Below, piece after piece: positions 50,530 through 62,381 of a stretch of DNA of 64,000 nucleotides. How positions within the stretch are numbered: the first letter of the stretch is position 1; every line of letters starts with the position of its first letter. Position numbers and translations under genes: made by a program. Source of the DNA: Siphonodentalium dalli. Lineage: Eukaryota; Mollusca; Scaphopoda; Gadilida; Siphonodentaliidae. The stretch is taken from positions 192,782,052 through 192,846,051 of the forward strand of contig CP136067.1 in NCBI GenBank assembly GCA_032622095.1. Direction: 5' to 3'. The notes beneath the pieces were generated by a model. It saw only the letters and a program-made list of their open reading frames with translations, was not told the DNA's origin and searched no databases.

Positions 50530-50590
50530 AAACAAAACTAATATACAAAAGAATTTTAAACAAAACTAATATACAAAAGAATTTTAAACT
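50530..50590. repeat. 28-bp direct repeat (left; mirror 53,005-53,065)
   Basis: CAAAACTAATATACAAAAGA plus ATTTTAAA is repeated twice next to the 186-bp module. Confidence 0.8.
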
Positions 50591-50770
50591 AAATAATAAG
50601 TTTGGTTGATGTATTTTCTCACAAAGAAGCGCTCGTATACGATGTAGCGGTATGTTACAGAGTTATCGTTCTTTTCGAGGCTAAAAAAAGCGCAGACCGG
50701 CCCCTCCCTCTCCCCCCATTTTAAAAGGGGCGGGGTTAAGGGGAGCGATCGCGCGTCACGAAAAAATGTC
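50585..50770 (-). repeat. 186-bp GC-rich module, left-arm copy
   Basis: Inverse of 52,825-53,010. Contains a CCCCGCCCC GC-box-like core, CGTGACGCGCGATCGC and a purine-rich GGGGGGAGAGGGAGGGG run, in contrast to the AT-rich surroundings. Possibly a promoter or origin; not shown. Confidence 0.75.
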
Positions 50771-51300
50771 ACCCCCATTTTACACATAACCCTTCTACAT
50801 ATTTACCACAATTCTACTTTTACCCTTACCCAATATAACCCCTTCCCTTCCGAACTTCTTATGTCCCTGTCATTTCCTATAAGTTTACACCATTCTTCAT
50901 GTGTTCTCCTTTTTACTACTGTGTCCTTAATACACAAACCCCCAAGTTCATACACATATACGTAATACTTTCCAGTTATTCTCTGCTTCATGTTTACTCT
51001 TTTGTCGCGTTACATCCCCCTATGTTTTCGACCAACTGCTTACACCTAAATTATATATATATATGTCCCTTTTTACCCATCTCGTTCCCTCTTCACCCCA
51101 GTTGATATGATTTAGTTATACCTTTTCCCCTATAGCCCACTTTTCTCACTCCCTCTGCTTTCCTCTACCTGATACCATTTTATTTTCTATACTATTTTAA
51201 GCCCCTTGCCGGCTCTTACCCTCTAATTACTGTCTGCAATCATAGTTACCCCTCTCCTTCCAAAGCAAAACCCCCACATTTCATATGATTTAGGTATATA

Positions 51301-52294
51301 CTCAATGATTATTCTTATCTCATCTACTTTAATTATGTACATGTCCCCCACCCCAGCTCTCCGCTATACACCTCTATTCATTGTACCCAATACCCCATTT
51401 ACCTTTATCCACATAACCACCTTTCATTCTTTTTTACCTTCCCCTTTTGTACCTCTAAACACTTTGTTCTTCCCACAACAATCCCAATGTTTTCCTAGGA
51501 AAATAATGCTTACTACTCAATGTTTTCTCCAAATTATACCCTTCTGCTCCCATTTACTTGCCTCTCACTCTCCCCATCGCCTTCCCCTTTTTACACATGT
51601 ATAAACCTCTGTTTAGTGGCTTTTCTTAGCCTCCTATATCTTCGCTATACACCTCTATACACTCTCCCACTGCCCTTTTACCCCTTTTTCCCTTTCATTC
51701 TTTTCATGTCTCCCTTTTCCCATTTTATACAACTCTTATTTTACCTCTGTTCTACCCACAACAATCCCAATGTTTTCCTAGGAAAGTAAGGCTTACACCT
51801 CAATGTTTTCTCCAAATTATACCCTTCTGCCCCAATTTCTTGCCTCTCGCTCTCCCCATCTCCTTCCCCTTTTTGCACCATATACATGTATAAACCTATA
51901 TTGAGTGGCTTTTCCTAGCCTCCTAAGCTCTTCACTATATGTTAATTCATATATTAAAAACCATGAACAGTGTACACTACCTAATCCATTATCATCTCCA
52001 AGTAATACACGGTCATATCATCCCATCCCTATTTCCCACACTCCATTACCCCTCATACTGTGTCGTTTCCCCCATCCATTTCCTCTGACTTATACTTTTC
52101 TTCTATGACATTTTTTCGTGACGCGCGATCGCTCCCCTTAACCCCGCCCCTTTTAAAACGGGGGGAGAGGGAGGGGCCGGTCTGCGCTTTTTTTAGCCTC
52201 GAAAAGAACGATAACTCTGTAACATACCGCTACATCGTATACGAGCGCTTCTTTGTGAGAAAATACATCAACCAAACTTATTATTTAGTTTAAT
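51301..52294. other. Asymmetric centre of the palindrome
   Basis: The only part of the element without an inverted partner. 51,350-51,930 is two diverged 283-bp direct repeats (ACAACAATCCCAATGTTTTC, CTCTCCCCATC), strongly pyrimidine-rich on the plus strand. The rest is AT-rich, ending in a third 186-bp module. Open frames here are low-complexity and unconvincing. Confidence 0.75.
52107..52292 (+). repeat. 186-bp GC-rich module, unpaired third copy
   Basis: Direct repeat of 52,825-53,010 with one visible difference (AAAACGGGG versus AAAATGGGG). Ends two bases before the right arm begins, so the inner 532-bp segment is bracketed by direct module copies on the right only. Confidence 0.85.
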
Positions 52295-52824
52295 ATATAC
52301 CTAAATCATATGAAATGTGGGGGTTTTGCTTTGGAAGGAGAGGGGGTAACTATGATTGCAGACAGTAATTAGAGGGTAAGAGCCGGCAAGGGGCTTAAAA
52401 TAGTATAGAAAATAAAATGGTATCAGGTAGAGGAAAGCAGAGGGAGTGAGAAAAGTGGGCTATAGGGGAAAAGGTATAACTAAATCATATCAACTGGGGT
52501 GAAGAGGGAACGAGATGGGTAAAAAGGGACATATATATATATAATTTAGGTGTAAGCAGTTGGTCGAAAACATAGGGGGATGTAACGCGACAAAAGAGTA
52601 AACATGAAGCAGAGAATAACTGGAAAGTATTACGTATATGTGTATGAACTTGGGGGTTTGTGTATTAAGGACACAGTAGTAAAAAGGAGAACACATGAAG
52701 AATGGTGTAAACTTATAGGAAATGACAGGGACATAAGAAGTTCGGAAGGGAAGGGGTTATATTGGGTAAGGGTAAAAGTAGAATTGTGGTAAATATGTAG
52801 AAGGGTTATGTGTAAAATGGGGGT

Positions 52825-53010
52825 GACATTTTTTCGTGACGCGCGATCGCTCCCCTTAACCCCGCCCCTTTTAAAATGGGGGGAGAGGGAGGGGCCGGTC
52901 TGCGCTTTTTTTAGCCTCGAAAAGAACGATAACTCTGTAACATACCGCTACATCGTATACGAGCGCTTCTTTGTGAGAAAATACATCAACCAAACTTATT
53001 ATTTAGTTTA
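52825..53010 (+). repeat. 186-bp GC-rich module, right-arm copy
   Basis: Mirror of 50,585-50,770. A 67-codon frame stays open through all three copies but has no recognisable protein character; the module is short and GC-box-like, so I favour a non-coding role. Confidence 0.75.
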
Positions 53011-54885
53011 AAATTCTTTTGTATATTAGTTTTGTTTAAAATTCTTTTGTATATTAGTTTTGTTTCAAATTCGCGTTTAAAAAAGTAGTCATTTCGCGTT
53101 GTTGTACTACGTCAAATAGCCCCTTTTTTATTCGCCAAATATAGTCATAATAGCGTTTAAAAGTTTTGTCAAACAGGTATTTTTTTTATTGCGTATTACG
53201 CGTTTATAAAATGACACGTTTCATAACAGGAAATTAACCATAAACAATGAAATTTTAAGTAAAAAATGTATACTTTTTACTATTTTGAACGCTGCGTTTC
53301 TATACATTTGCTGACATTACATTAAAGGATACACATATGTATTTACTCTAAATATGAACATTTGTCTGTGAGACCAGGCATAGATTCATCACTATATATA
53401 CATAATCGATATGTCATGTTTGTTTCGCTCGCTTGGTATACGTAATAGGTAGGGGGTGTAGTTCACTAATATTGTACGGACATACTGAGATAACACCTCA
53501 TCGATCCATATAATGGCTCATATAATATGTGTAACTTCATTTGAGCGCACTTCGCCGTTGAGGTAGGTCGCATCCCAGATTCAGCTACGATATGATCTCA
53601 TATAACAGGTATTTCTATAAATAGTTGGCTGATAATGCCTGACATTATGAATATGTACTGTACTTTAAGAAATATGGACGTATTCACCAATAAAGCTATA
53701 TGACGCTATACAGACGATTTCAGACTACATTTCTACCAATATTACTACTAAAATGAACGAAAATAATAGAGAAATGACTTATTAAAGAATACATTGAATA
53801 CATGTGTATACACCTTTTGCGAGACCGTCACGTGGTACACGGTTTATCTGTATAACAGACTATTTACAGGAGTCAAAATACATATAATTTATGAAAAGAA
53901 TACATCGTATACGCTCTTTATTTTGCTCCATGTAATGGAGATTTTAGAGTAATACTATGAATGAACCAGTATACATCAAGCAAATAGACGCGTCCACATA
54001 GTAGGTCTGTTACACACCAATGTGTTGACGCCTCTGTATTAACAGAGAGCTTGGATTATATACGAATGAATTGCAAAAACATATGTGATATACACATGCT
54101 TTCACATAGTAGACCTATCGTGAAACTGTCACGTTGTACATGGTTACTCTGTATAACAGACTATATTTATGGGAGTTACAATACATATAATTGATGGAAA
54201 GAAATCACTAAGCATGTATACACCAGTCTACGCCATACACGCTCTTTAGTTTGCTCCATGCAATGGAGATTTCAGAGTAATAATATGAATGGCCTAGTAT
54301 ACATCAAGTAAATACACGCATTCACATAGTAGGTCTTTTCCACACCAATGGTTTGATGCCTGTGTATTAACAGAGAGGTTGGATTACGTACGGATGAACG
54401 GTAAAAAGAATATGTGATATGCACATGTTTTCACATAGTATGCCTATCGTGAGACTTCCACGTGGTACATGTTTACTCGGTATAACAGACTATATTTATA
54501 GGAGTTACAATACATGTAATTGATAAAAAGAAATAACTAAGTATTTATACACCAGTCTACATCATATACGCTCTTTATTTCACTCCATGTAATGGAGATT
54601 TTAGAATAATAATATGTAATATGACTAGTATACATCAAGTTGTTGTACGGTTGTTATCATACCGCTTGTCCGTGTATAGTTAAATTGAACGACGGGTTTT
54701 GATTGGTTGTTATACATAGTATAATAAGAAATAAATACTTTTCCGAACGTCTTTAGAGTGTGAACGCTATGTACAGTATGAGCACCGATTGTATAACACT
54801 GGTGCTAATTTTGTGAGAAACTCACGATCAATACCCTGTGTTGTAGTGGATTACCTCGAATAAACAGAGTGTTTCGTAAGGACTT

Positions 54886-55491
54886 ATGGAGGTAATTGAT
54901 ATGCTACCAGCAGAAATGCGTCAGAAAGTGTACAAAGCATTAGTTAACTCATCAACACTATGTGAAGAAATCAAGAATGAATTACAGCAAACTTGGTTTC
55001 GAAGGGAGGAGAAGCTAATAATAAAGTTAATTTTGGAAGGACATTTTGTTGATGGTAGAGAGAGATTGGAATCTTTGTTGGAGAGAACAGAATTTGAAAC
55101 AGATTTCTTACTAGATATTGTGGATCAACTGTTCTCTGACTGTTGGCTAATTAGAGGTATTGCTAAAAATAACGATATACGTGGGATTCGTGAACTCGTT
55201 GGAGATAACTTTGTTCGAATTTCTGTTTACAAGGACGTGTTTTTCAATGAAAGAAGTCGGATATTCGAAGAAGAAACATCAATATGCGGTTACATCATTC
55301 TCCCAGAACCTTGTGAAATTTTCACGATTGAAAAGATGTTTAATGAACAACTAGTATTGGATTACATTGTAAACACAACTAAAACTATTTCAGAACTAGA
55401 TAGTGAACTCATTTGGACCTTGGGAATAATCAGGAATTATGGTGATTATACACTGAAAACTAAAAAGCTTGGTTCTGAACCACATACCTAA
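54886..55491 (+). CDS. Hypothetical 201-aa protein, right-arm copy
   Basis: The translated protein is identical to that at 48,104-48,709, again read outward from the centre of the palindrome. The start codon ATG follows CGTAAGGACTT and is the first in the frame. As in the left arm there are no other plausible genes in several kilobases of arm. Conservation of an intact 201-codon frame in both arms, in otherwise repetitive DNA, argues for a real gene or for very recent arm homogenisation. Function unknown. Confidence 0.7.
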   Translation: MEVIDMLPAEMRQKVYKALVNSSTLCEEIKNELQQTWFRREEKLIIKLILEGHFVDGRERLESLLERTEFETDFLLDIVDQLFSDCWLIRGIAKNNDIRGIRELVGDNFVRISVYKDVFFNERSRIFEEETSICGYIILPEPCEIFTIEKMFNEQLVLDYIVNTTKTISELDSELIWTLGIIRNYGDYTLKTKKLGSEPHT

Positions 55492-58400
55492 CTCAGTGAT
55501 CACTGACGAGTACCACTTACAACCGTAGGCGTCGCTTACCTGTGTTTGCTGAACATACTGCTACATACTAGAAATAGGTTACACAGAGCGAGTCAGCAAA
55601 ACCTGTTCTGTGTGTTAAGTGATCAAATAATAAAGTATAATTTACCTCATTTCCTTCTTCTTTAGTCATGAATGTACCCCATGCGCTAAAAAATAGCTTA
55701 CCGTTGGGGATATTGGCTGTGGTGATTTAACCATCGACTAGTTTATTAGAAGCTGTGTTTCGTATAGTGATGTATATGAACACTCCAAACAAAAGTATAT
55801 ACGATAATTGGTTACCAATTAAAAAGTTGAACAACAATAAAGAGTTCACGTATATGAAATGAACGTTTAAAAAATACATCTAGTAAATACCCACGTCCAT
55901 ATGCCATGTCTTTTCCAGACCAATGTTTGATACCCACCTATATATACCGTTTTTGGGGAATGAAATGTGTCCCCATAATAGGTCTTTTGTGACATGAGAC
56001 TGTCACATGGTCAATCGTTCTTCTGTATAACAGACGATATTTAGAGGATTTAAACTACATATACTTGGTGACAAGAATACAGAACCTCAGTTCCTACTTC
56101 TTTAGGCATAAAATCGCTTGTTATCCCATATCTATAAATAGCTTACCGTGTGGTTTATGAACAGAACAAAAGGTTTTGTAAGACTATAGGTTCATATAAT
56201 TACACAGACAAAGACCCTGTGTTTCAGACAATAGATCCATAGAAATATACAGACAAATGGTCCCGTATTTAAGACAACAGATCCATAGAATTACACTGAC
56301 AAAGGGTCCCAGAATTAAGACAATAGATTCATAGAATTACACAGACAGAGGCCCCGTATTTCAGACAATAGGTCCATAGAAATACACAAAGGCTCCGTAT
56401 TTCAGACAATAGATCCATAGAAATATACAGACGAAAGGTCCCGTATTTAAGACAACAGATCCATAGAATTACACTGACAAAGGGTCCCATAATTAAGACA
56501 ATAGATCCATAGAATTACACAGACAAAAGCCCCGTATTTCAGACAATATGTCCATAGAATTACAGACAAAGGCCCCGTATTTCAGACAATAGGTCCATAG
56601 AATTACACAGACAAAGGCCCCTTATTTCAGACAATAGGTCCATAGAATTACACAGACAATAGATCCATAGAAATACGACAAAGGGCCCCAAAATTAAGAC
56701 TATATGTTCATAGAGACAAAGGCCCCATAAAATGAGGCCCGAATATAGACTGTCTACCTGGATCTTAGTATGCTTAATCTACCCTCAATATTCTATAGAC
56801 ACGTAATTGATTAGAGAATGAACATCGCTCGGTTAGATTATATGTCCAAATAAGGCCATGGAGACCTATCATATTCCAAGTACATAACATTTATGCATAG
56901 TTTTAATATGTTATAATTTGAAAGGAAATTTGCCTTATATATAACAAATACGACTGCTTTGAACCAGATTTTGACATTCTAAATGATACAAATGCTTGCA
57001 TATTAGTCAAAGTGAAGAGTGAGGGCGCATTTTTTAAAGTAAATAACACCGTATCATTAACAGAAACGAAACAATCGACCGCGGGTTACAATACTACGAG
57101 CGTCTGTTTTGATGGACACGCTGCATTATATTTAAATGAGGTGTACCTTTAAGGTATAATAGTCCGCTATTATAGGAAATGGGAGCCATTTATGAAGTGA
57201 ATAACAATCAATACCTTCATTTCCTACATGAGTACCTCGAATGAATACGTGACGTATAATTTGAAAGACCCAATGAATTAAATGAACTTTATATGGTTGA
57301 TACGTCCAACCTGATATGTAATGTATTATCTGATTATATAATTTCCGAAAGTGACGTGTGCCTTTAAGGCACGTGACCCAAATGTGGTCCAGCGTATGAC
57401 GCATTTATGAAGTGAATAACACAACGATTACCTTCATTTCGTACAGGGTTACCTCGAATGAACACGCTACGTATAACTTACAAAACGATGGGACCTTCAG
57501 ATAATTTTGAAAATAAAGAGCGTTTTATTAATGAATAATTAGGTTTAAATCACGGGTACCTTTAAGGTATGTGAACCAAATGTAGTGTATCGTCTGAACC
57601 ATTTCTGGAGTAATGACAAAGCAAAACCCTACATTCATACATTGCTGCATCGAATTAACCTGCGTTTAAATTGAATACCATTTTGTTTAAATGAGCTTAC
57701 TATGGTTGATATGTTCAACCATATATGTAATGTGTTAACTTGTGCATCGAATGTACGCGTGACGTATAACTTTAAGGCTAATATGCTAAGAGATGTTGTC
57801 ATTTAACGTCCATGATGGCAATTTCATATGAATGAAAGCATGCATATTGCTAAAATCAATATCAAAATTCAGACAATTTTGAAAATAAAGAGCGTTTTTT
57901 ATTTATTATTTATAGTTCCATTAGGTTTAAATGCTCAATTTTAAACATACTTTAGTAAACGATAGAGATTCAGACACTTTTTGAAACTAAAGAGCGTTTA
58001 TATCGATGGATACGCTGAATTAGGTTAAAGTGACGTGTACCTTTAAGGTAAGTGTCCACAAGTATAATAGTACGCTATATGAACCATTTATGAAGTGAAT
58101 AACAATCAATAACTCCATTCATACATTGTTGCATCGAATGGACAATGTCAGACGGGACAGGTGGAGATAACTTCAATTTGTTTACAAAGAGTGCATATGT
58201 CAAATCTATTATCGATTGTCCAATTGATTGACGCGCATTGAGTAAAAATTTCAAATGAATTAGATGAAAGCAGATTTTCGAACTGTTCACGCTGTTTCTT
58301 TATGATAAACTTTATATAGTAAATGCAACTGTATATAATAGCGTCTATTGAATATACGCTAGATGTTTGCCAAATGACATGTTGTCTGATAAAACAGATA

Positions 58401-59560
58401 AACTTTTGAATATAATTATTTCCACAATGCTCGGTTTTCATATTCTAAGAACGCGCGATTTGTGATTCATTTAACCTCCGGAAGGCTCGAATTTTATATG
58501 ATGTTTAAACATACTGTTGGACGGGAGTGAAATGGTCATATATACACACAACCCATGTATGATTATGTTTGTTAATTGACATTTTGGAAAGCAAACGAGA
58601 TTTAAGAGAATTTCAATAATTATAGCAGTTACACATTCATCATATACATGTGTTGCTCATGTGTGAGGGTGTGTGAGGGGAACATTCAACCAGAAAACGC
58701 AGCTAACATTCAACCAGACAAAACTGCTAATATTCAACCATCGAACGCAGCTAATGGTCAACCAGCAAATGTAGCTAGCATTCAACCAGCGGTTACGGGT
58801 ACGAAAGTTTACTGAAATATAATTAATAAGCTCCAAAATGACCATCAAAACGGCCCTTCTTCACATATTCAACCAGACATAGCAGTTAATATTCAACCAG
58901 ACATAGCATTTAATATTCAACCATCAAATGCAGATATGAATTCCATTGTTCGGGGAACGTGTGGTGTGGGTGAATAAATTAGTCAGGTTTGGGCACGCTT
59001 TCGAAAACGCGCGGTCTAAGCAGGTGCACGAGGCGTGCGTGACGCTAAATAATTGTGGCGGTACTCCATTGTTTCAGGATAGCGTGGTCTAACCAGGTGC
59101 ACTATTCCATTGTTTCAGGATAGCGTGGTCTAACCAGGTGACTATGCAGGTGCATCGAAAACGCGCGGTCTAAGCAGGTGCACGATTCACGTGTGGTTCT
59201 ATCATTGGCGCTCAGTTATCATAATAATTCTGGTGGCCATTGTTGAGTCGAATAAGGAGGAGTTTCGGTACCCTATCATATAATTAAGAATGAGCGACTT
59301 TAATTAATTAAAACCTATCAAATAATTAAGAACGAAAAGGAGGGGCTTCATTAATTCATTCTACCTATCATATAAGTGAGAAGGAAAAGGATGGGTTTTC
59401 ATACAATAAGGACCCCTAATAAATCCCTACCATTGGCCCATTAAGACAATAGGGCGAAACAAAGGGGGACAAAGGACCCATTGACGCATTGTGGAACCTT
59501 TAGAAATTGGGGGAGCTTAAGACACGCCCCCTTATACCCCAGCCAGACCCCCTATCATCA

Positions 59561-59566
59561 CCGCTA
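59561..59566. repeat. Target-site duplication, right copy (CCGCTA)
   Basis: Exact match to 44,029-44,034, directly abutting the right terminus. Confidence 0.8.
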
Positions 59567-59571
59567 ATTAT

Positions 59572-61165
59572 TGTCCCCCGACGTTCTTCCGTCCGTCACA
59601 CTTTTGAGTACCTTCATGGTGTAATCATCTCCTCCTACAGATTTCATCCCAGAGATTTGAAACTTCAGAATATTGTTGCCCATATATTGAAGATATAAGA
59701 TATAAAAATCATTTTTATACGCCCTTTTGAAAAAAAGGCCGTATTATAGTATTGGTCTGTCCGTCCGGGCGGGCGGGCGGGCGTCCGTCCGTTCGTCCGT
59801 TAACCTGTTGTCCGGATGATAACTTTAGTTAGAGTGAACCAAAATTAGTAAAATTTGGTATGTGGGTTTATTAGCCGAAAAGTAAGTTCAAGTTCGAATT
59901 TGGGTTCCGCCCGCCAATTTTCACCGGAGTTATGCCCCTTATTTAACGTTTTTTTACTTAGAAAATCCTTGAAATTTGTTGTCCGGATGATAACTTTAGT
60001 ATAGTTTATCGGAATGAATCCAAATTTGGTATATTACTTTCGCCCACCAAAACACAGGTCAAGTTCGAACATGGGTTCTGTCCGACCTTTTTTGGCAGAG
60101 TTATGCCCCTTTTTCGACTCAGAAAATTCAGTTTTTCTTATGTTTTTTGGTTTCCGGATGATAACTCGATTTTGGAATGTTTATACGCAAAACCCGTTTT
60201 TTTGTGGATTACATATATCGAAATACAGCTCAAGTCCGAATTTCGTTTTAATCCGATATTTTTTGCGAGAGTTATGGCCCCTTTTTTGACGTAATTTGAC
60301 TTAGAAAATCCCTGAAATTTGTTGTCCGGATGATAACTTTAGTTAGAGTGAACCGATTTCAATCAAATTTGGTATGTGTGTTTATTAGGAGAAAAGACAG
60401 CTCAAGTTCGAATTTGGGTTCCGTCCGCCAATTTTCACCGGAGTTATGCCCCTTATTTGACGTAATTTGACTTTGAAAATCCCTGAAATTTGTTGTCCGC
60501 ATGATAACTTTACTAGAGCTTATCGGATTCAATGATAATTTGGTATATTACTTTCTCCCACCAAAACACAGGTCAAGTTTAAATTTGAGTTCCGTCCGCC
60601 AATTTTTACCAGAGTTATGCCCCTTTTTGATCAGTTTCCGCCGACCCAAGAGAGGGCGTATATTGCACGCCCAGCGTAGCTCTTGTTTGACGGAGTTATT
60701 AACCCTTTTCGACTTTTAGAATTTCAACATTTTTTATAATTTTCAGTATGAGGGTACGTACCTTTATTGTGTAATCAACTCCTCCTACAGTTTTCATCCT
60801 AGAGATTTGAAAATTCAGAATATTGTTGCCCATATATTGAAGATGTGCAACATGTATATAGATGACGGAAAAATTATTTTTGACGGAGTTATTAACCCTT
60901 TTCGACTTAGAAAATTTCAACATTTTTTATAATTTTCTGTATGAGGGTACCTTCATGGTGTAATCAACTCCTCCTACAGTTTTGATTGTAGATATTTGAA
61001 ACTTCAGAGTATTGTTACCCACATATTGGAGATGTGCAACATGTATATAGATAACGGATATTATTATTTTTTAGGGAGTTGTTAACCCTTTCACCTTAGA
61101 ACATTTCAACATTTGTTTAAATTTCTTTAACAAAGCGGCATCGACTTGTCGGGGGACACTGTGGT
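59572..61165. repeat. Interspersed repeat cluster with GTCCCCCGAC ends
   Basis: Starts near TGTCCCCCGACGTTC and ends near CTTGTCGGGGGACAC, an inverted pair. Inside are three copies of the CTTCATGGTGTAATCA(A/T)CTC module (59,620, 60,760, 60,950) and about four copies of TGTTGTCCGGATGATAACTT. The left part holds a CTGTCCGTCCGGGCGGGCGG tract. The open frames are repeat translations. Confidence 0.6.
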
Positions 61166-61644
61166 CGTCTGACCTTTTATTTATTTTTTAAATAGAGGCC
61201 TGAATTTGCCTGGAGTAAGTGGAGTTACACCTCTTAGATGCCATGATTTTGCAGTTTTCAGTTTGATTTCAAAATGTTCTCCCATGGGGGCCGAGGGCTA
61301 GCTCCTGGTTCAAATTTAGCGGAACAATTTGCTACATTTAGACGTTTATCGTCCAATTTGTTATTACCGAAATGTCTCTCAGTTGGAAATTTTCCATAGG
61401 GCGTGTCAGATCTAAAATTGTCCAAAAGTTGGAAATTTCAAGATCCCAGTTGGATTCCAACGCAAGGTGGGCGGGTACATTTGAAATTTCTGACAGTTGG
61501 AATTTCATGGTTCAAGGGGAATTCCAAGCCGGACAACCCCAGCCCTCCCTCGACGGAAATTCTATATAAAGTTTAATCAATGGACATTCATACAGAGCTA
61601 TTGCGTGCATTCTATACATACACATTATAGGCATATATGTTCAT

Positions 61645-61785
61645 CTCCCTATTAGTGATGGGGACCGGACCGGACAACCTTGGGTGGTCCGGTCCACTGC
61701 CAAGGCGGTCCAGTCCGGTCCGGTCCAGGCCATTTCGGTCCGGTACACATGTCTGGACCGGTCCAAAACGGTCCGGTCCACCTAT
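61645..61785. repeat. GGTCC-rich simple repeat
   Basis: Dense overlapping CCGGTCC and GGACCGG units. Confidence 0.8.
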
Positions 61786-61889
61786 AATAGGCTATATGAG
61801 TAGTATTGTCTACCCTTTCTAGTAGACGGTTTGATCATGATTTGCTCCGCTCCTGATCCTGATCCATCAGGGGATTATAGGTCACGCCG

Positions 61890-62330
61890 CGTGGGTGTAT
61901 ATATCGGTGAAGGTTATCGCCATAATAACGCGTGGCGGGTACGTCTAGGTCAAGGACGAACAAAATATTTCCGCAACAAGCGGGCCGAGGTTATCACGAG
62001 AACAGCGCGTGATCGGGGGGCGTGTATGTCTAAGTTATATATAACGAATCGGCGAAGGTTATCACCATAATAGCGCGTACGTCTAGGTCCCGGGCGAACA
62101 AATCGGCGAAGGTTATCACGAGAATAGCGCGTGATCACGGGTGTATATATCTAGGTCACGGGTAAACGATATATTCCGTAACAAATCGGCGAAGGTTATC
62201 ACGATATTAGCGCGTGATCGGATGGGGGCGGGTACGTCTAAGCAAACAAAAATTTCTGCAACAAATCGGTCGAGGTGATCACGAGAATAACGCGTGATCA
62301 ACAAACAGCAATTTAGTTACAACAACTCGG
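61890..62330. repeat. Six dyad-bearing repeats upstream of the viral-like cassette
   Basis: Units of about 55-82 bp share AATCGGCGAAGGTTATCACG, AGAATAGCGCGTGATC and TACGTCTAGGTC-type text. The best units contain the imperfect dyad ATCACG-n9-CGTGAT. They end about 50 bp before a TATA box, as expected of an enhancer or replication-origin array. Confidence 0.7.
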
Positions 62331-62381
62331 TTAATGAGATAAGCACGCCGCAACAAGGTCACACACTACAGTAACACGTCT

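Larger units (their letters stand above)
44035..51300 (+). repeat. Palindrome left arm
   Basis: 7,266 bp. The inner limit is where TTTAGGTATATA stops matching its mirror. In order from the end: terminal box, promoter-like direct repeats, 24-bp repeats, long-period repeats, 44-bp minisatellite, 201-aa ORF, 329-bp repeats, 186-bp module, 530-bp inner segment. Confidence 0.9.
44035..59560. mobile_element. Giant palindromic mobile element (15.5 kb, 7.27-kb inverted arms)
   Basis: Positions x and 103,595-x are complementary from both ends inward for 7,266 bp, with no net indel. At least seven substitutions were seen (left positions 44373, 44381, 45486, 46358, 46360, 46365, 47398). The ends read TGATGATAGGGGGTCTGG and its complement, i.e. 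TG...CA. A 6-bp direct repeat CCGCTA flanks both ends. No integrase, transposase, polymerase or capsid gene was recognised. The element holds one 201-codon ORF per arm, several tandem-repeat tracts and an asymmetric 994-bp centre. 6-bp duplications are known for Polinton/Maverick elements and some retroviral-type integrases, but the ends are not the usual Polinton AG and no relationship can be claimed. A non-autonomous or satellite element is the simplest reading. Confidence 0.85.
52295..59560 (-). repeat. Palindrome right arm
   Basis: Mirror of 44,035-51,300 with a few substitutions, in the same feature order read from the right end. Confidence 0.9.

Noticed and set aside
51305-52293. Pro/Phe/Ser-rich ORFs in the palindrome centre
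   Set aside because: Low-complexity pyrimidine tract translated; no domain, and part is the 186-bp module rather than a unique gene.
50803-52792. 62-aa ORF mirrored at 50,803-50,991 (-) and 52,604-52,792 (+)
   Set aside because: Short with no recognisable domain. Its composition is not absurd for a protein, but mirroring is explained by the palindrome and not by selection; left out as a gene.
59567-61165. ORFs rich in SSxNxxSVRPFLAELCPF
   Set aside because: Translations of the repeated TCCGGATGATAACTT modules; they recur in several frames.
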